A stretch of DNA of 40,702 nt from Acidobacterium sp. (GTDB taxonomy: Bacteria > Acidobacteriota > Terriglobia > Terriglobales > Acidobacteriaceae). Below the pieces are notes generated by a model. The model had not been told where the DNA came from, searched no databases, and saw only the letters and a list, made by a program, of their open reading frames with translations. This document shows positions 17,461 through 25,988 of the stretch, piece by piece; position 1 is the first letter of the stretch; each line of letters starts with the position of its first letter. A program made the position numbers and the translations under genes. Location: positions 1-40,702 of the forward strand of contig DAHUYD010000036.1 of NCBI GenBank assembly GCA_027315385.1. Direction: 5' to 3'.

Positions 17461-18281
17461 TACCCGTAATAGGTTTCGTCCTCGTCCATTCGCCGCGAGA
17501 AGAGGAGCAGAATCCGCGTTCTCACAGTCATGGCAAAGCGACTGGGAAGCCAAATGCCCGTCGAAACGGGCATTTGTTCCAGCTCGAACCGTGTTCCCGC
17601 GTTCACGCGCGCTATAAAGCCCTCAATAGACACTGGGCGGATAACGCTGGCCTGGATTTTGACCCAGTGGAAGGTCGCCTTCTCGATGTAGAGGGTTCCC
17701 TCCATACCTATAAGAACCCTGGCCCGACTACTGGGAGGATGATATCCACGACGAGGTGTCGCCTTGAGGACATACACCTCGTGCCCCCGGAGCCGATCTT
17801 CTCCGGTCAGCGTGAAATCAAATGCCCTCGGCATCTCCTGCAACAACAAATTGTCGCGTTGACGCTCCTGTTCATAGGTGTTCACACGCACCGCGCGTTT
17901 CGAGGCGGATTCCTGTCCGCGCTCTGAGGCCTGCCGCTGCAACCTTGCCTCTTCAGCGGTCTGGCGATCCGCGGGAAGGGGCACGCCGTTTTCGGCGACC
18001 AGACGCGAATAGCGAGAACCGAACAACATCACGCGTTCCCACGTTTTGCTCGTTCCGTCGGGATTGCGCGCCGTCTGGAAATAGTTGAACTGAGGCAGCG
18101 ACTGGAAGTCCGCAGCCTGTACTTCAGCAGATCGGCGGACAATCTCCTGGGCGTCAGCCTCGGTAACGGCGGCGGCCCCCCTGGCGTGTACAGGCCAATC
18201 CACTGCGATGCTCAGGAGCGCGAGGATCAAAATTCCAGCAAACACCTGCGCCATCAGAGTACTGCGGGTACTGCGGTTCAT
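17442..18281 (-). CDS. Secreted hypothetical protein, possible LolA-like fold
   Basis: About 279 residues. A signal-like hydrophobic helix (~10-28) is followed by a soluble domain. The middle (~80-135) is Arg/Glu/Gln-rich helix. The C-terminal half has alternating strands (TLYIEKATFHWVKIQAS, GIWLPSRFAMTVRTRIL) that recall outer-membrane lipoprotein-sorting folds, but this is only an impression. No catalytic motif is visible. The gene is followed on the opposite strand by the LuxR-type regulator, with interlocking 3' ends. It is preceded by another secreted protein 76 bases upstream on the same strand, so the two may be co-transcribed. A perfect 11-base-pair hairpin lies inside its 3' part. 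Confidence 0.7.
   Translation of the reverse strand: MNRSTRSTLMAQVFAGILILALLSIAVDWPVHARGAAAVTEADAQEIVRRSAEVQAADFQSLPQFNYFQTARNPDGTSKTWERVMLFGSRYSRLVAENGVPLPADRQTAEEARLQRQASERGQESASKRAVRVNTYEQERQRDNLLLQEMPRAFDFTLTGEDRLRGHEVYVLKATPRRGYHPPSSRARVLIGMEGTLYIEKATFHWVKIQASVIRPVSIEGFIARVNAGTRFELEQMPVSTGIWLPSRFAMTVRTRILLLFSRRMDEDETYYGYYAISR
17551..17576. terminator. Perfect inverted repeat; possible terminator for the LuxR-type gene
   Basis: CAAATGCCCGT and ACGGGCATTTG flank a 4-base loop (CGAA on plus, TTCG on minus), giving a perfect 11-base-pair stem. On the plus strand it lies 90 bases after the regulator stop and is followed by TTCC rather than a long T run, so termination is possible but weak. 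It lies inside the opposing coding sequence, where it encodes QMPVSTGI. Confidence 0.4.
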
Positions 18282-18357
18282 GTCTTTCGCCTTCAGGATG
18301 CGGCGGCGGGGGGCCCCGGTCGCGGTGGTCCGCCCCGCCGTGACGATCAGCGTGCAA

Positions 18358-18927
18358 TTACAAGCCGGTGCTGTCCCCGGGCTCTGACGGCAGGTTCAGT
18401 TTCTGCTCCAGCAGATCCGCTTCGGCCGACGCCTTGTCGTAGTCCACAAAGTCATGGATGACGCCCAGCGTCCTCTCGGCGAGAACCTGATTACCGTGAA
18501 CATAATCCTGGTACGGTTTCATGTGGACCTGCGACTGGTGCTCGTTCAGGTGCTGGATGGTAGCCGACAGATGATCGGCCATGGCCTGCAGAAGAGGATC
18601 GACCTGGTCGATGGCTTCCTGCTGCCACGGCGAACCTTCCGCACGAAGCGATTTGAGCTGGTTGACATCGGCAATCAGGTCGTTGACATGTGCCTTCATC
18701 TTTTCCAGTTGCTGGGCGTGCGATTGCCAGCTAAGCCTGTTGTGCGTATAGGACTGAAGCTGGTCGGCGTCGTCCGCAACAAGTCTGGCATTGGTCTCGG
18801 CCTGAGACAATACCGTGGAAATCTGAGGGGAGTCATTGTCGATCTGCGCTCGCAGAGCAAACGGCGCTGCCAACAGAGATGCTGCGAGGGCGGTGTTCGC
18901 GATTTTTCGGAATGCATGGAATGGCAT
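18358..18927 (-). CDS. Secreted helical hypothetical protein
   Basis: About 189 residues. The signal peptide (residues ~1-27, LAASLLAAPFALRAQ) is followed by a long, polar, helix-rich region with many Gln, His and Asp residues (LQSYTHNRLSWQSHAQQLEK, HMKPYQDYVHGNQVLAERT). It would form a periplasmic helical bundle. No enzyme motif is visible and I do not recognise the family. ATG at 18927 has GGAGG six bases upstream. It stands first in a likely two-gene unit with the secreted protein at 17442-18281. Confidence 0.72.
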   Translation of the reverse strand: MPFHAFRKIANTALAASLLAAPFALRAQIDNDSPQISTVLSQAETNARLVADDADQLQSYTHNRLSWQSHAQQLEKMKAHVNDLIADVNQLKSLRAEGSPWQQEAIDQVDPLLQAMADHLSATIQHLNEHQSQVHMKPYQDYVHGNQVLAERTLGVIHDFVDYDKASAEADLLEQKLNLPSEPGDSTGL

Positions 18928-19099
18928 GGGCGTCCTCCGGTGTTGCGTGTTCGGTGATCATCGGCGCGCTGGTTGAAGGATGAAAGGCGGGTCGATGTTC
19001 ACGGATGAAACAGCATTTGTCGTTCCAGGCGGTGCGCCTGGTGATGGGGACCTCTTCGGGCCACCCTGAATATGCGGGAACAATGGGTTCCACTGGCAA

Positions 19100-19432
19100 T
19101 CACGCCGAGTTGGCCACCGGCCGCGGGAAATAGAGGATAGAGTCGGCATCAACCGCGGGTTTCGGAAGGACGGTCCATGTGGCGGCGGGCGCGCCCCTGG
19201 GACTGGCTCGCGTCTCCAGAACGAGTCCCTCCTGGCTCCAGCGCTGTAGAACCAGGATCTTCGAGCATTCGGGGCACAGCCAGAAGTAACGTGTGCGGCC
19301 ACGGCACACCGGAAACCCGCTGTCGGCACGATGCAGCCGGCTCTCCGCGGAAGCTTCGATCTCCAGAAGCCGGAGCGTACCTCCGCGCAGGTAATGCAGT
19401 TCATTGCGACATTCCGGATTTGCACATTTCAT
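19100..19432 (-). CDS. Small zinc-ribbon-like hypothetical protein
   Basis: About 110 residues. The N-terminus begins MKCANPECRNELHYL and a second Cys pair occurs in FWLCPECS, so a four-Cys zinc site (C3, C8, and the CPEC pair) is likely. Between them is a short beta-rich segment (GGTLRLLEIEAS). The C-terminus is Pro/Ala-rich. No DNA-binding or catalytic motif is visible. The ATG at 19432 has GGAG six bases upstream. It is preceded at 29 bases by the universal stress protein gene on the same strand and may belong to that operon. Confidence 0.7.
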   Translation of the reverse strand: MKCANPECRNELHYLRGGTLRLLEIEASAESRLHRADSGFPVCRGRTRYFWLCPECSKILVLQRWSQEGLVLETRASPRGAPAATWTVLPKPAVDADSILYFPRPVANSA

Positions 19433-19461
19433 AGGTGTCTCCAAAGCCGCGCGAAATGAGA

Positions 19462-20409
19462 TCAGTTGTGAGTGCCAGTCCTGAAATTACGGGACACGCT
19501 GTCCGGAATTGCCCGCAACTCCGCCAATGGTGATTTCACGGTGATCACCGGGCAATGGGCCTCGGCAAGCACGCGCTGGATGACGTGGGTTCCCAGTTTC
19601 TGATGGACCGGCGTGAGCGACGAAGATCCGAGAATGATGACGTCCTGAAAGGGACAGGCGGCCTCCTCCACAATCTGACTGGCCGGATCCCCGTCGCGGA
19701 CTGCGATGTCGGGCTGCCACAGCAGATCGTCATGGTTGGCCGCCAGCGCGGCGAGGTGCAAGCGGGCCGCATCGTGCGCGCGCTGTCGATCGCCGGCCAT
19801 GGAAGGCTCGGTGACATGGAGCAAAGTGAGCCGTGCCCGTCTGGCCTTCGCCAGGCCGCAGGCAAAATCGACGTACTCGCGCCGAATCGAACGAAGAGAG
19901 AGGGCGAGAAGGACGCGCGCCGCGATGCAATGGCGGGGATTTTCGGGACAAGCCTGACTGCCGACCGCGCACACGGGAACGGTCAGAGCAGCCATTAGCT
20001 GCTCCGCGAGTGAAGACCCCGCTGAACCGCCTGGGCTCCGGAGTCTTCGCGTACCCACGATCACGCGGTCGACGTTCCGCGAGCGTACCAGGATTTGGAT
20101 CTGCTCGTCCGGCCGTCCTTTGAGAACGATCGGCTCGCAAAATACTCCCTGCCATTGGAGTTGCAATGCCATGTGATCCAGCGCATCCGCGGCGCGCTCT
20201 ATAGTGGGAAGCAGGAGGACGCGGGCAGGGCTGGCAGAAAGGTCCTCAGGCTGGGCGTCTGACGGGACCACATGGACGAGCAGAAGACGAGCGCCACTCA
20301 TTCTGGCTTCAGTAACCGCATGCCTCATCAGGGCCGGCTGATCGTGCAGATTCGTGGCTGCGAGAATCACTCTCGGATCGGACCAGCGTTGCAGGATATC
20401 GACAGGCAT
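19462..20409 (-). CDS. Tandem universal stress protein (two Usp domains)
   Basis: About 315 residues with two UspA-like domains (~10-150 and ~165-300). Each begins with a strand plus substrate-loop pattern (VILAATNLHD; RVLLALSLRS). The first ends in a nucleotide-loop-like VDRVIVGTRRLRSPGGSAGS region and the second in DVIILGSSSLTPVHQKLGTH, near the GxxG-x9-G-S/T ATP-binding signature. These proteins act in the cytosol in stress survival. It starts two bases after the receiver gene, so both are in one operon, which suggests stress-linked regulation. Confidence 0.85.
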   Translation of the reverse strand: MPVDILQRWSDPRVILAATNLHDQPALMRHAVTEARMSGARLLLVHVVPSDAQPEDLSASPARVLLLPTIERAADALDHMALQLQWQGVFCEPIVLKGRPDEQIQILVRSRNVDRVIVGTRRLRSPGGSAGSSLAEQLMAALTVPVCAVGSQACPENPRHCIAARVLLALSLRSIRREYVDFACGLAKARRARLTLLHVTEPSMAGDRQRAHDAARLHLAALAANHDDLLWQPDIAVRDGDPASQIVEEAACPFQDVIILGSSSLTPVHQKLGTHVIQRVLAEAHCPVITVKSPLAELRAIPDSVSRNFRTGTHN

Positions 20410-20411
20410 AA

Positions 20412-20933
20412 TCAGCGTCCCTCGCCTGTTTTGCCGGCTTCAGAAGGGTTGTAGTGGGCAGGATCTGCACCGGCTGACGAACGGCTGGCGTCGGAAATCG
20501 ATAAAAGTTCACGCAGAACATGGACGAGCAGGCCTGCCGCCAGGCCCTTTGGCAGTATCCGATCGAAAAGCGAAAGTTCATGATCGGGAACCGCGATCCA
20601 ACCGGATTTCAGGATGAGGGGAACTTCCGGGCTGATCCGGCGCAACTGGGCCGCAAGCGCGGCCCCGGTTGTGCCTGGCATCTCGTAATCCAGCACAACA
20701 GAATCCGGAACCTGCCTGCGGAACTCGAGCAAAGCTTCACGGGAGTCGCCGGCGGTCTTTACGGAGAATCCGGCCATTTTCAGGACGGCTCGCTGAAGAT
20801 CAAGAACGACCGGGTCATCGTCGACACACAGAATGGCGGCAGGGCGGCGATTATCGTCCTTCCGCTGATGATTCAGCAATGTCATCGTGCTCGGTAGTGA
20901 TCTTGTTACAGCCGATGTGCAGACAGGAGTCAT
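20412..20933 (-). CDS. Stand-alone response regulator receiver
   Basis: About 173 residues. The receiver (~35-150) is intact: ILCVDDDPVVLDLQ, acceptor Asp in VVLDYEMPG, Ser in LILKSGW, and Lys in ILPKG. There is no output domain; the C-terminus is a short Ser/Ala-rich tail. The start at 20933 (MTPVCTS) follows AGAGGTTCC and overlaps an upstream open frame as ATGA; ATG at 20885 (MTLLNHQ) is the alternative. It is immediately upstream of the tandem Usp gene, so it likely forms a two-gene unit. Confidence 0.82.
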   Translation of the reverse strand: MTPVCTSAVTRSLPSTMTLLNHQRKDDNRRPAAILCVDDDPVVLDLQRAVLKMAGFSVKTAGDSREALLEFRRQVPDSVVLDYEMPGTTGAALAAQLRRISPEVPLILKSGWIAVPDHELSLFDRILPKGLAAGLLVHVLRELLSISDASRSSAGADPAHYNPSEAGKTGEGR

Positions 20934-21285
20934 GGAACCTCTTTGCCGAATGGCTGGGCTTCCGTGAGTTCGCCAGACCGGCACATCGCATATTGCATGC
21001 AGCGTTCCAGGACAGGAGCCTGAGTTGCACCGAATGAAGAGCAGGATTCGTCTTCAGACGCCGCAATCGTCAGAGAATTGGGATGCAACGGTTCGAGTAT
21101 TCCGACAGGACTGGAAATATCGCGAAAGTAACGGTTGGACGTTGCGAGTCTTCGAGAGAAAAGATTGGTCCGCCACGTGCGATAAATCCTGAGTTGGCGA
21201 CAAAGCCGTAAGCATTGAACTGTCAGCAGGGCTGCGGCGAGAGGCCTTCCTTGCGGACGGAGCGGGGGATGACTGGAGGCCGATG
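20934..21285. other. Divergent region with uncertain minus-strand open frame
   Basis: About 350 bases between the receiver (minus) and the membrane protein (plus). A minus-strand frame open from 21373 ends at 20930 in an ATGA overlap with the receiver start. Its last ~50 codons (SEDESCSSFGATQAP region) look moderately protein-like, but no good start or ribosome-binding site precedes them. I left it uncalled. Confidence 0.3.
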
Positions 21286-21816
21286 ATGCCGGATGGGGTA
21301 ATCTCGTCAGTCGCTGCTCTGGGACGCGATCTGCTGGCCCACTCCAAGTTGGTGGTGTTCCTGCTCTGCCCACTTTTTATTATGTTGGGGGCGGCACTCC
21401 CGCCTCGTCGAGGCGGGCCTTACCGATTGGCGGCTCTTGTTGTCCTGGTCCTGGGAACGGCGAGTTTGTTCTTCGCTATGCCCGATGGCGGAACCGTCGA
21501 CTCAATCAGGGCGAATTCCGACAGTTCTCGGTCGCTCTGCCCCAGCCTCGCAACGGAGGCCCGTATTATCTTCATTGGTCTTACGGCCATTTACATTGCC
21601 ATGATCCTTTTGCCGGGAATTCTGCGCAGGCACAACAATCGCTTGTTTTCCACCGTGCTGCCCCTCTCGTTTCTTCTTCTGTATTCGGCGGGAGCCATCT
21701 TCCTGGTGCAGACCGCCGGCTCCACAGCGGCGGCGACCTGGAAAATCGGAGTCCATGCGACGGATCCTCCGGGTCCGCCATCATCCGGGCGCTGGACTGA
21801 AAACCGAAGTAACTGA
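21286..21816 (+). CDS. Hypothetical membrane protein with four predicted helices
   Basis: About 176 residues. Hydrophobic segments lie at ~20-37 (LVVFLLCPLFIMLGAAL), ~46-63 (LAALVVLVLGTASLFFAM), ~93-110 (IIFIGLTAIYIAMILLPG) and ~120-142 (FSTVLPLSFLLLYSAGAIFL). The C-terminal ~30 residues are polar and Pro/Gly-rich. Double ATG start: the second (21286) sits six bases after GGAGG. The layout recalls DUF2231-like membrane proteins, but I cannot confirm that. No co-oriented partner except the sensor kinase 92 bases downstream. Confidence 0.68.
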   Translation: MPDGVISSVAALGRDLLAHSKLVVFLLCPLFIMLGAALPPRRGGPYRLAALVVLVLGTASLFFAMPDGGTVDSIRANSDSSRSLCPSLATEARIIFIGLTAIYIAMILLPGILRRHNNRLFSTVLPLSFLLLYSAGAIFLVQTAGSTAAATWKIGVHATDPPGPPSSGRWTENRSN

Positions 21817-21908
21817 TGCTATAAACTTGTGAACGACGTTATACTCCGGCGGTAATAATCTGACGGCAAACTATTGCTCTGTCAGCCCCTCTTCTTTCCT
21901 CCTCTGCG

Positions 21909-23306
21909 ATGCAATCGGGGCTGCGAAACGCCTACAATGGTCACAAGAACGGCCCGGCTATGCCGAAAACTGATGCTGTTGACGTCTCTCAGCCTGTGAC
22001 CGGGCCCGGCTATGACCTCCGCAGGCAGCAGACACTTTTCTCGGTACTTACGCTTTTTGTGCTCGCGATGCTGCTTCTTTTGCACATGGCTTTCGCCGTG
22101 GTTTTGGGTGAGCCAAGTATCCTTGTGATCGCCGTTTTGGGGTTGAGCTTTGCTCTGCGCCTGGTTGAGTTGGGATGGCTGCAGACGCGGACGGAACCCC
22201 TCAGCGAGTTCAGCGCCCGCATGGACGGATTGATGTCCATTGCGAGCATTTTTGGCCTGGCTTTTCTCCTGGCGTGGCTGACGAACCGCAATCACAGCCC
22301 CTATCAGGTTCTGCTGATCCTTCCCGTCCTGCAGGCAGCGTGCTTATTTCGGCTTGTGCCGACAATCCTGACCATTATGGCCGCCGACGGGGCAGTTTTC
22401 CTCTGGCTGCACCATTATTTTGCGCTTCACCCTCCGCCAGATCCGGATGAATACCTGGAAGGCGGCATGTTCGCGGTTGTTGTGGCACTCGCGGGAGTCC
22501 TGATGTGGGTTCTGATGCGGATCCTGCGAGCCCGCCAGTCAGCCCTGGACCGTACGTTATTCGATCTGCACAGTACCCGAGAACTCCTGGTGCAGGAGGA
22601 GAAACTGGCGGCGGTCGGTCGCCTGGCCAGCGGAATCGCCCACGAGATCCGAAACCCCGTAGCTATGATCACAAGCGCGCTGGCAACGGCCGCCGACGAG
22701 TTAACAGATGCGAAGGAACGCGATGAGATGTTTTCTATCGCCAACAGGCAGGCAAAGCGTCTGGAAACACTGACGACGGAGTTTCTCAGCTATGCCAGGC
22801 CCTCCACACCACGCCGCTCCGGGGTGGCCGTCGACGACTTGATCGGGGCGGTGGAAGCGGTTGCGCGCATCCGGGCAGAGGAGTGCGGCATACGAGTTGG
22901 TTCGCAAGTAGAGTCGCGCTCCATCGCGCACATCGACGCTTCGCAGGTTGAAGGCGCTCTTCTCAATTTGGCTTTGAATGCGATGCAGGCAATAAAAGAC
23001 CAGGGTGAAATCCACTTTTTAGCGGAGATGGAAGATGGCGTGCTGCGAGTTCAGGTGCGGAATTCCGGACCTGCGATTTCTGAACCGCACCTGGAGCGCA
23101 TTTTTGAGCCGTTCTTCACAACTCGACCGAATGGGACCGGACTGGGGCTTGCCATTGCCAGGGGAGTCGCCCGAGCCCATGGTGGCGACTTGTGGGTAAG
23201 CAGGAATGACGATGGGGATGTGGTCTTTACGATGACTCTGACGGACTGCACGCCAGTCGAAGCAGAAGAGGAGGAAGCCGGTGAGCAAGATTCTCATCGT
23301 CGATGA
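21909..23306 (+). CDS. NtrB-like sensor histidine kinase
   Basis: About 465 residues; ATG 21960 (MPKTDAVD) is an alternative start. About six hydrophobic segments at ~42-210 form a membrane sensor. The kinase core has H-box SGIAHEIRNPVAMI, N-box LNLALNAMQAI, a G1 region reduced to RNSGPAI, F-box FEPFFTT and G2-box NGTGLGLAIARG. It overlaps the downstream NtrC-like regulator by 26 bases and surely phosphorylates it. The C-terminus is acidic. The ligand is unknown; the arrangement resembles ZraS/NtrB-type membrane kinases paired with sigma54 activators. Confidence 0.9.
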   Translation: MQSGLRNAYNGHKNGPAMPKTDAVDVSQPVTGPGYDLRRQQTLFSVLTLFVLAMLLLLHMAFAVVLGEPSILVIAVLGLSFALRLVELGWLQTRTEPLSEFSARMDGLMSIASIFGLAFLLAWLTNRNHSPYQVLLILPVLQAACLFRLVPTILTIMAADGAVFLWLHHYFALHPPPDPDEYLEGGMFAVVVALAGVLMWVLMRILRARQSALDRTLFDLHSTRELLVQEEKLAAVGRLASGIAHEIRNPVAMITSALATAADELTDAKERDEMFSIANRQAKRLETLTTEFLSYARPSTPRRSGVAVDDLIGAVEAVARIRAEECGIRVGSQVESRSIAHIDASQVEGALLNLALNAMQAIKDQGEIHFLAEMEDGVLRVQVRNSGPAISEPHLERIFEPFFTTRPNGTGLGLAIARGVARAHGGDLWVSRNDDGDVVFTMTLTDCTPVEAEEEEAGEQDSHRR

Positions 23307-24702
23307 CGAAGCAAGCATGAGACGAATCCTCGTGGCTAACCTGCGGCGTGAAGGCCATGTGCTCGTTGAGGCCTCAGGCCTCGCCGAAGCGCGAGCTCTG
23401 CTGGTCAGGGAGGATTTCGATGCCGTGCTGACTGATCAAAAGATGCCCGACGGCAGCGGTCTCGATGTCCTTCGTGCAGTTCAGGAGGAGGATGCAACGA
23501 CGTCAGTGATCTTCCTGACAGCCGTGGGGACCGTGGAGCTGGCGGTGGAGAGCATGCGCGAAGGCGCCTTCGATTTTCTCACTAAGCCATTCGTTCCGGA
23601 CGCTGTACGAACTGCTGTGGCCCGCGCCTGTGAGCGGACCGCGCTGCTGCGGGAGAACGCGGTATTGCGCTCCACCGTACGCAAGCTGGAAGACCCGGGA
23701 GAAATTCTGGGCGACAGTCTCGCGATGCAGACCCTCCGCGATATGGTTGCGCGCGTCGCCGGCACCGGTTCCACAGTGCTCATTACCGGCGAAACAGGAA
23801 CGGGTAAGGAACTGGTGGCGAGAGCCATTCACCGGAACAGCAGACGGGTGCGCAAGTCCTTTATCGCCATCAACTGCGGAGCCGTAACCGAGACACTTCT
23901 GGAAAGTGAGCTCTTCGGGCATGAAAAGGGAGCCTTTACCGGAGCTGACAAGCCGCGAGCCGGCTTGTTCGAGGCGGCTCACGAAGGTACCCTCTTCCTC
24001 GACGAAGTAGCCGAGATGTCCCAGGCCGCGCAGGCCAAGTTGCTGCGGGTTCTTGCGGACGGCGAGATTCAGCGGGTCGGTTCGACAGTCACCCGGCACG
24101 TCGACGTTCGCGTGCTTGCTGCCACGCATCGTGATCTCAAGGACCGTGTTGCTGGGGGCCAGTTTCGCGAGGATCTGTATTACCGGCTTGCTGTTCTGCC
24201 GATTCATCTGCCCCCCTTGAGAGAGCGCATGGATGATCTCGAACAGCTGTGCGGAGTTCTCTCCCGGCGGATCGCTGGCCAGCTGAATCAGTCTCCCCGC
24301 CTCCCCAGTCAGGCTGCTCTCAACCACTTGCGCGGATACTCTTTTCCTGGCAATGTCCGCGAACTGAAAAACCTGCTCGAGCGAGCGCTCATCCTTGGCC
24401 GTCATTCCGAATTGCAGCCGGAGGATTTCCCCCTGCAAAGCATCCCGCCAGGGCGTCCCGGTCTCGATCATGAGCTGACTGTTGAGGAAGTCGCAGAACA
24501 CCTGCCGGAGCGCATGGACCTGAAAGATACGCTCGCGCGCATAGAGCGGGCCCTTCTGGTTCGCGCCCTGGAGAGAGCCGACGGGGTGCAGGCTCAGGCT
24601 GCACGGGTCCTTCACATGTCGCGCAGCGATTTTGGGTATAAGGCCGCCAAATACTCCATTGGAGTGCCAGTGGGCGCCTCCGATGGACTGGAACGGCCTT
24701 GA
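23281..24702 (+). CDS. NtrC-family sigma54-dependent response regulator
   Basis: About 473 residues from a GTG start. Receiver (~1-120) has DDEAS, acceptor Asp in [11 protein letters not shown] and Lys in LTKPFVPD. The AAA+ domain (~145-385) has Walker A GETGTGKE, the sigma54-contact loop GAFTGA, Walker B TLFLDEV, and the sensor motif [15 protein letters not shown] Fis-type HTH ends the protein (around [18 protein letters not shown]). The GAFTGA motif means it opens sigma54 holoenzyme promoters. It is coupled to the kinase upstream. The GH18 gene starts 52 bases downstream, so the three may be one operon. The target promoters were not located. Confidence 0.93.
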   Translation: MSKILIVDDEASMRRILVANLRREGHVLVEASGLAEARALLVREDFDAVLTDQKMPDGSGLDVLRAVQEEDATTSVIFLTAVGTVELAVESMREGAFDFLTKPFVPDAVRTAVARACERTALLRENAVLRSTVRKLEDPGEILGDSLAMQTLRDMVARVAGTGSTVLITGETGTGKELVARAIHRNSRRVRKSFIAINCGAVTETLLESELFGHEKGAFTGADKPRAGLFEAAHEGTLFLDEVAEMSQAAQAKLLRVLADGEIQRVGSTVTRHVDVRVLAATHRDLKDRVAGGQFREDLYYRLAVLPIHLPPLRERMDDLEQLCGVLSRRIAGQLNQSPRLPSQAALNHLRGYSFPGNVRELKNLLERALILGRHSELQPEDFPLQSIPPGRPGLDHELTVEEVAEHLPERMDLKDTLARIERALLVRALERADGVQAQAARVLHMSRSDFGYKAAKYSIGVPVGASDGLERP

Positions 24703-24753
24703 CCCGGCGCAGTACGCGGTGAGCGGAGCTGCAAGCGGAGAGAGGATCCTCGG

Positions 24754-25983
24754 GTGAATCGAATCCAGGCCGTTCTTCAGGCTCGTTCTGCCTGGTGGTG
24801 CCTCGTTCTCACACTATGGCTAACGCCACAGCCCTTCGCCGCAAGGCCGCACCAGGGACGCTCCGCGCTGGTGGTGGCATACTTTGCAAACCGCGGCATT
24901 TACAGGGATCCGCCTTTCTACCTGCGTGATCTGGTACGAAATGGCGGAGCCAGCCTGCTCGGCCAGCTGAACTACGCAAATGCGTCGGTGGTGGGCGGGA
25001 GATGTTCTCTCTCTGATCCCAAAGCGGATCTGGAAACCACCTATACCAGCGAAAACAGCGTTAGCGGGGCGGGCGACGATCCGTCATCGCTGTTCCGTGG
25101 GTATTTTCACCAGTTGAAGGAGCTGAAGCGAAGGTATCCGAAGTTGAGGGTGTTGATTTCTCTCGAAGGCGAGGCGACCAGCTTTCGGCAGGATGCGCAG
25201 CCGGAGCACCGGCGCGCGTTCGTCGCGTCCTGTGTGGATACTTTCCTGCGTGGGCATTTTGCGCCGGGTATAAGCGAACCCGGCGTCTTTGATGGAATCG
25301 ATCTGGACTGGGAATATCCCGAGAGCGGAGACGCCGCGAATTTCCGCGCTTTGCTTCTGGAGTTTCGTCGGCAGATGAGCCGGGTGCGGCCCGGACTGAA
25401 GCTTGCAATTGCCGTCGGCGATCAGCCGGAGATGCAGCCGGGCACGGACTTTCACAATATTGCGCGGCTGGTGGATCAGGTCGGGATCATGAACTACGAC
25501 TACGTCGGACCCTGGAATTCCACGACAGGATTTCTCGCGCCGCTGTACCGGCGGCCCGATACCCCCGAGGAATACAGCAGCATCGAGGAGAGCGTTGCCG
25601 CCTACCGAAAAGCAGGAGTTCCGCGCAGAAAGCTGCTGATGGGGGTGCCGTTCTATGGATACCAGTGGACCGAGGTCGAACCGGAAAATAACGGCTTGTT
25701 TCAGCACGGTAAGGCCAGTGCGAAGGACAAACCCTATCGGGCGATCAAAGAACTGATGACTTCCTATGTCGCGTTTCGCGATCCAGTATCGCGCGCACCA
25801 TGGCTCTTCGACGGCGCGAGCTTCTGGACCTTCGATGATCCGATCTCGATTCAATACAAGTCCAGCTATGCGGCCGATCAGCACCTGGCCGGCATCATGA
25901 TTTGGGAACTCGCCGACGATACCGCGGAGGCTACCCTCCTGACTGTCGCCGCCCGATCGCTTTTGCCGCACCAGGATCCGTGA
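24754..25983 (+). CDS. Secreted glycoside hydrolase family 18 (chitinase-like)
   Basis: About 409 residues, GTG start after GAGAGG. A signal peptide (~12-30, LVLTLWLTPQPFAA) is followed by a GH18 TIM barrel. The catalytic motif DGIDLDWEYP (about residue 177) contains the acid/base Glu. Other family features are the VLISLEGEA strand, the substrate-binding region MNYDYVGPWN and a late MGVPFYGYQW. It should hydrolyse beta-1,4-N-acetylglucosamine polymers outside the cytoplasm; some relatives bind or process other glycans. No chitin-binding domain is seen. It follows the NtrBC-like pair closely, which suggests control by it. Confidence 0.88.
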   Translation: MNRIQAVLQARSAWWCLVLTLWLTPQPFAARPHQGRSALVVAYFANRGIYRDPPFYLRDLVRNGGASLLGQLNYANASVVGGRCSLSDPKADLETTYTSENSVSGAGDDPSSLFRGYFHQLKELKRRYPKLRVLISLEGEATSFRQDAQPEHRRAFVASCVDTFLRGHFAPGISEPGVFDGIDLDWEYPESGDAANFRALLLEFRRQMSRVRPGLKLAIAVGDQPEMQPGTDFHNIARLVDQVGIMNYDYVGPWNSTTGFLAPLYRRPDTPEEYSSIEESVAAYRKAGVPRRKLLMGVPFYGYQWTEVEPENNGLFQHGKASAKDKPYRAIKELMTSYVAFRDPVSRAPWLFDGASFWTFDDPISIQYKSSYAADQHLAGIMIWELADDTAEATLLTVAARSLLPHQDP

Positions 25984-25988
25984 TCGGA

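Noticed and set aside
24864-24880. TGGCATACTTTGCA as a sigma54 -24/-12 site
   Set aside because: The GG to GC spacing is 8 rather than 10 bases and it lies inside the GH18 coding sequence.
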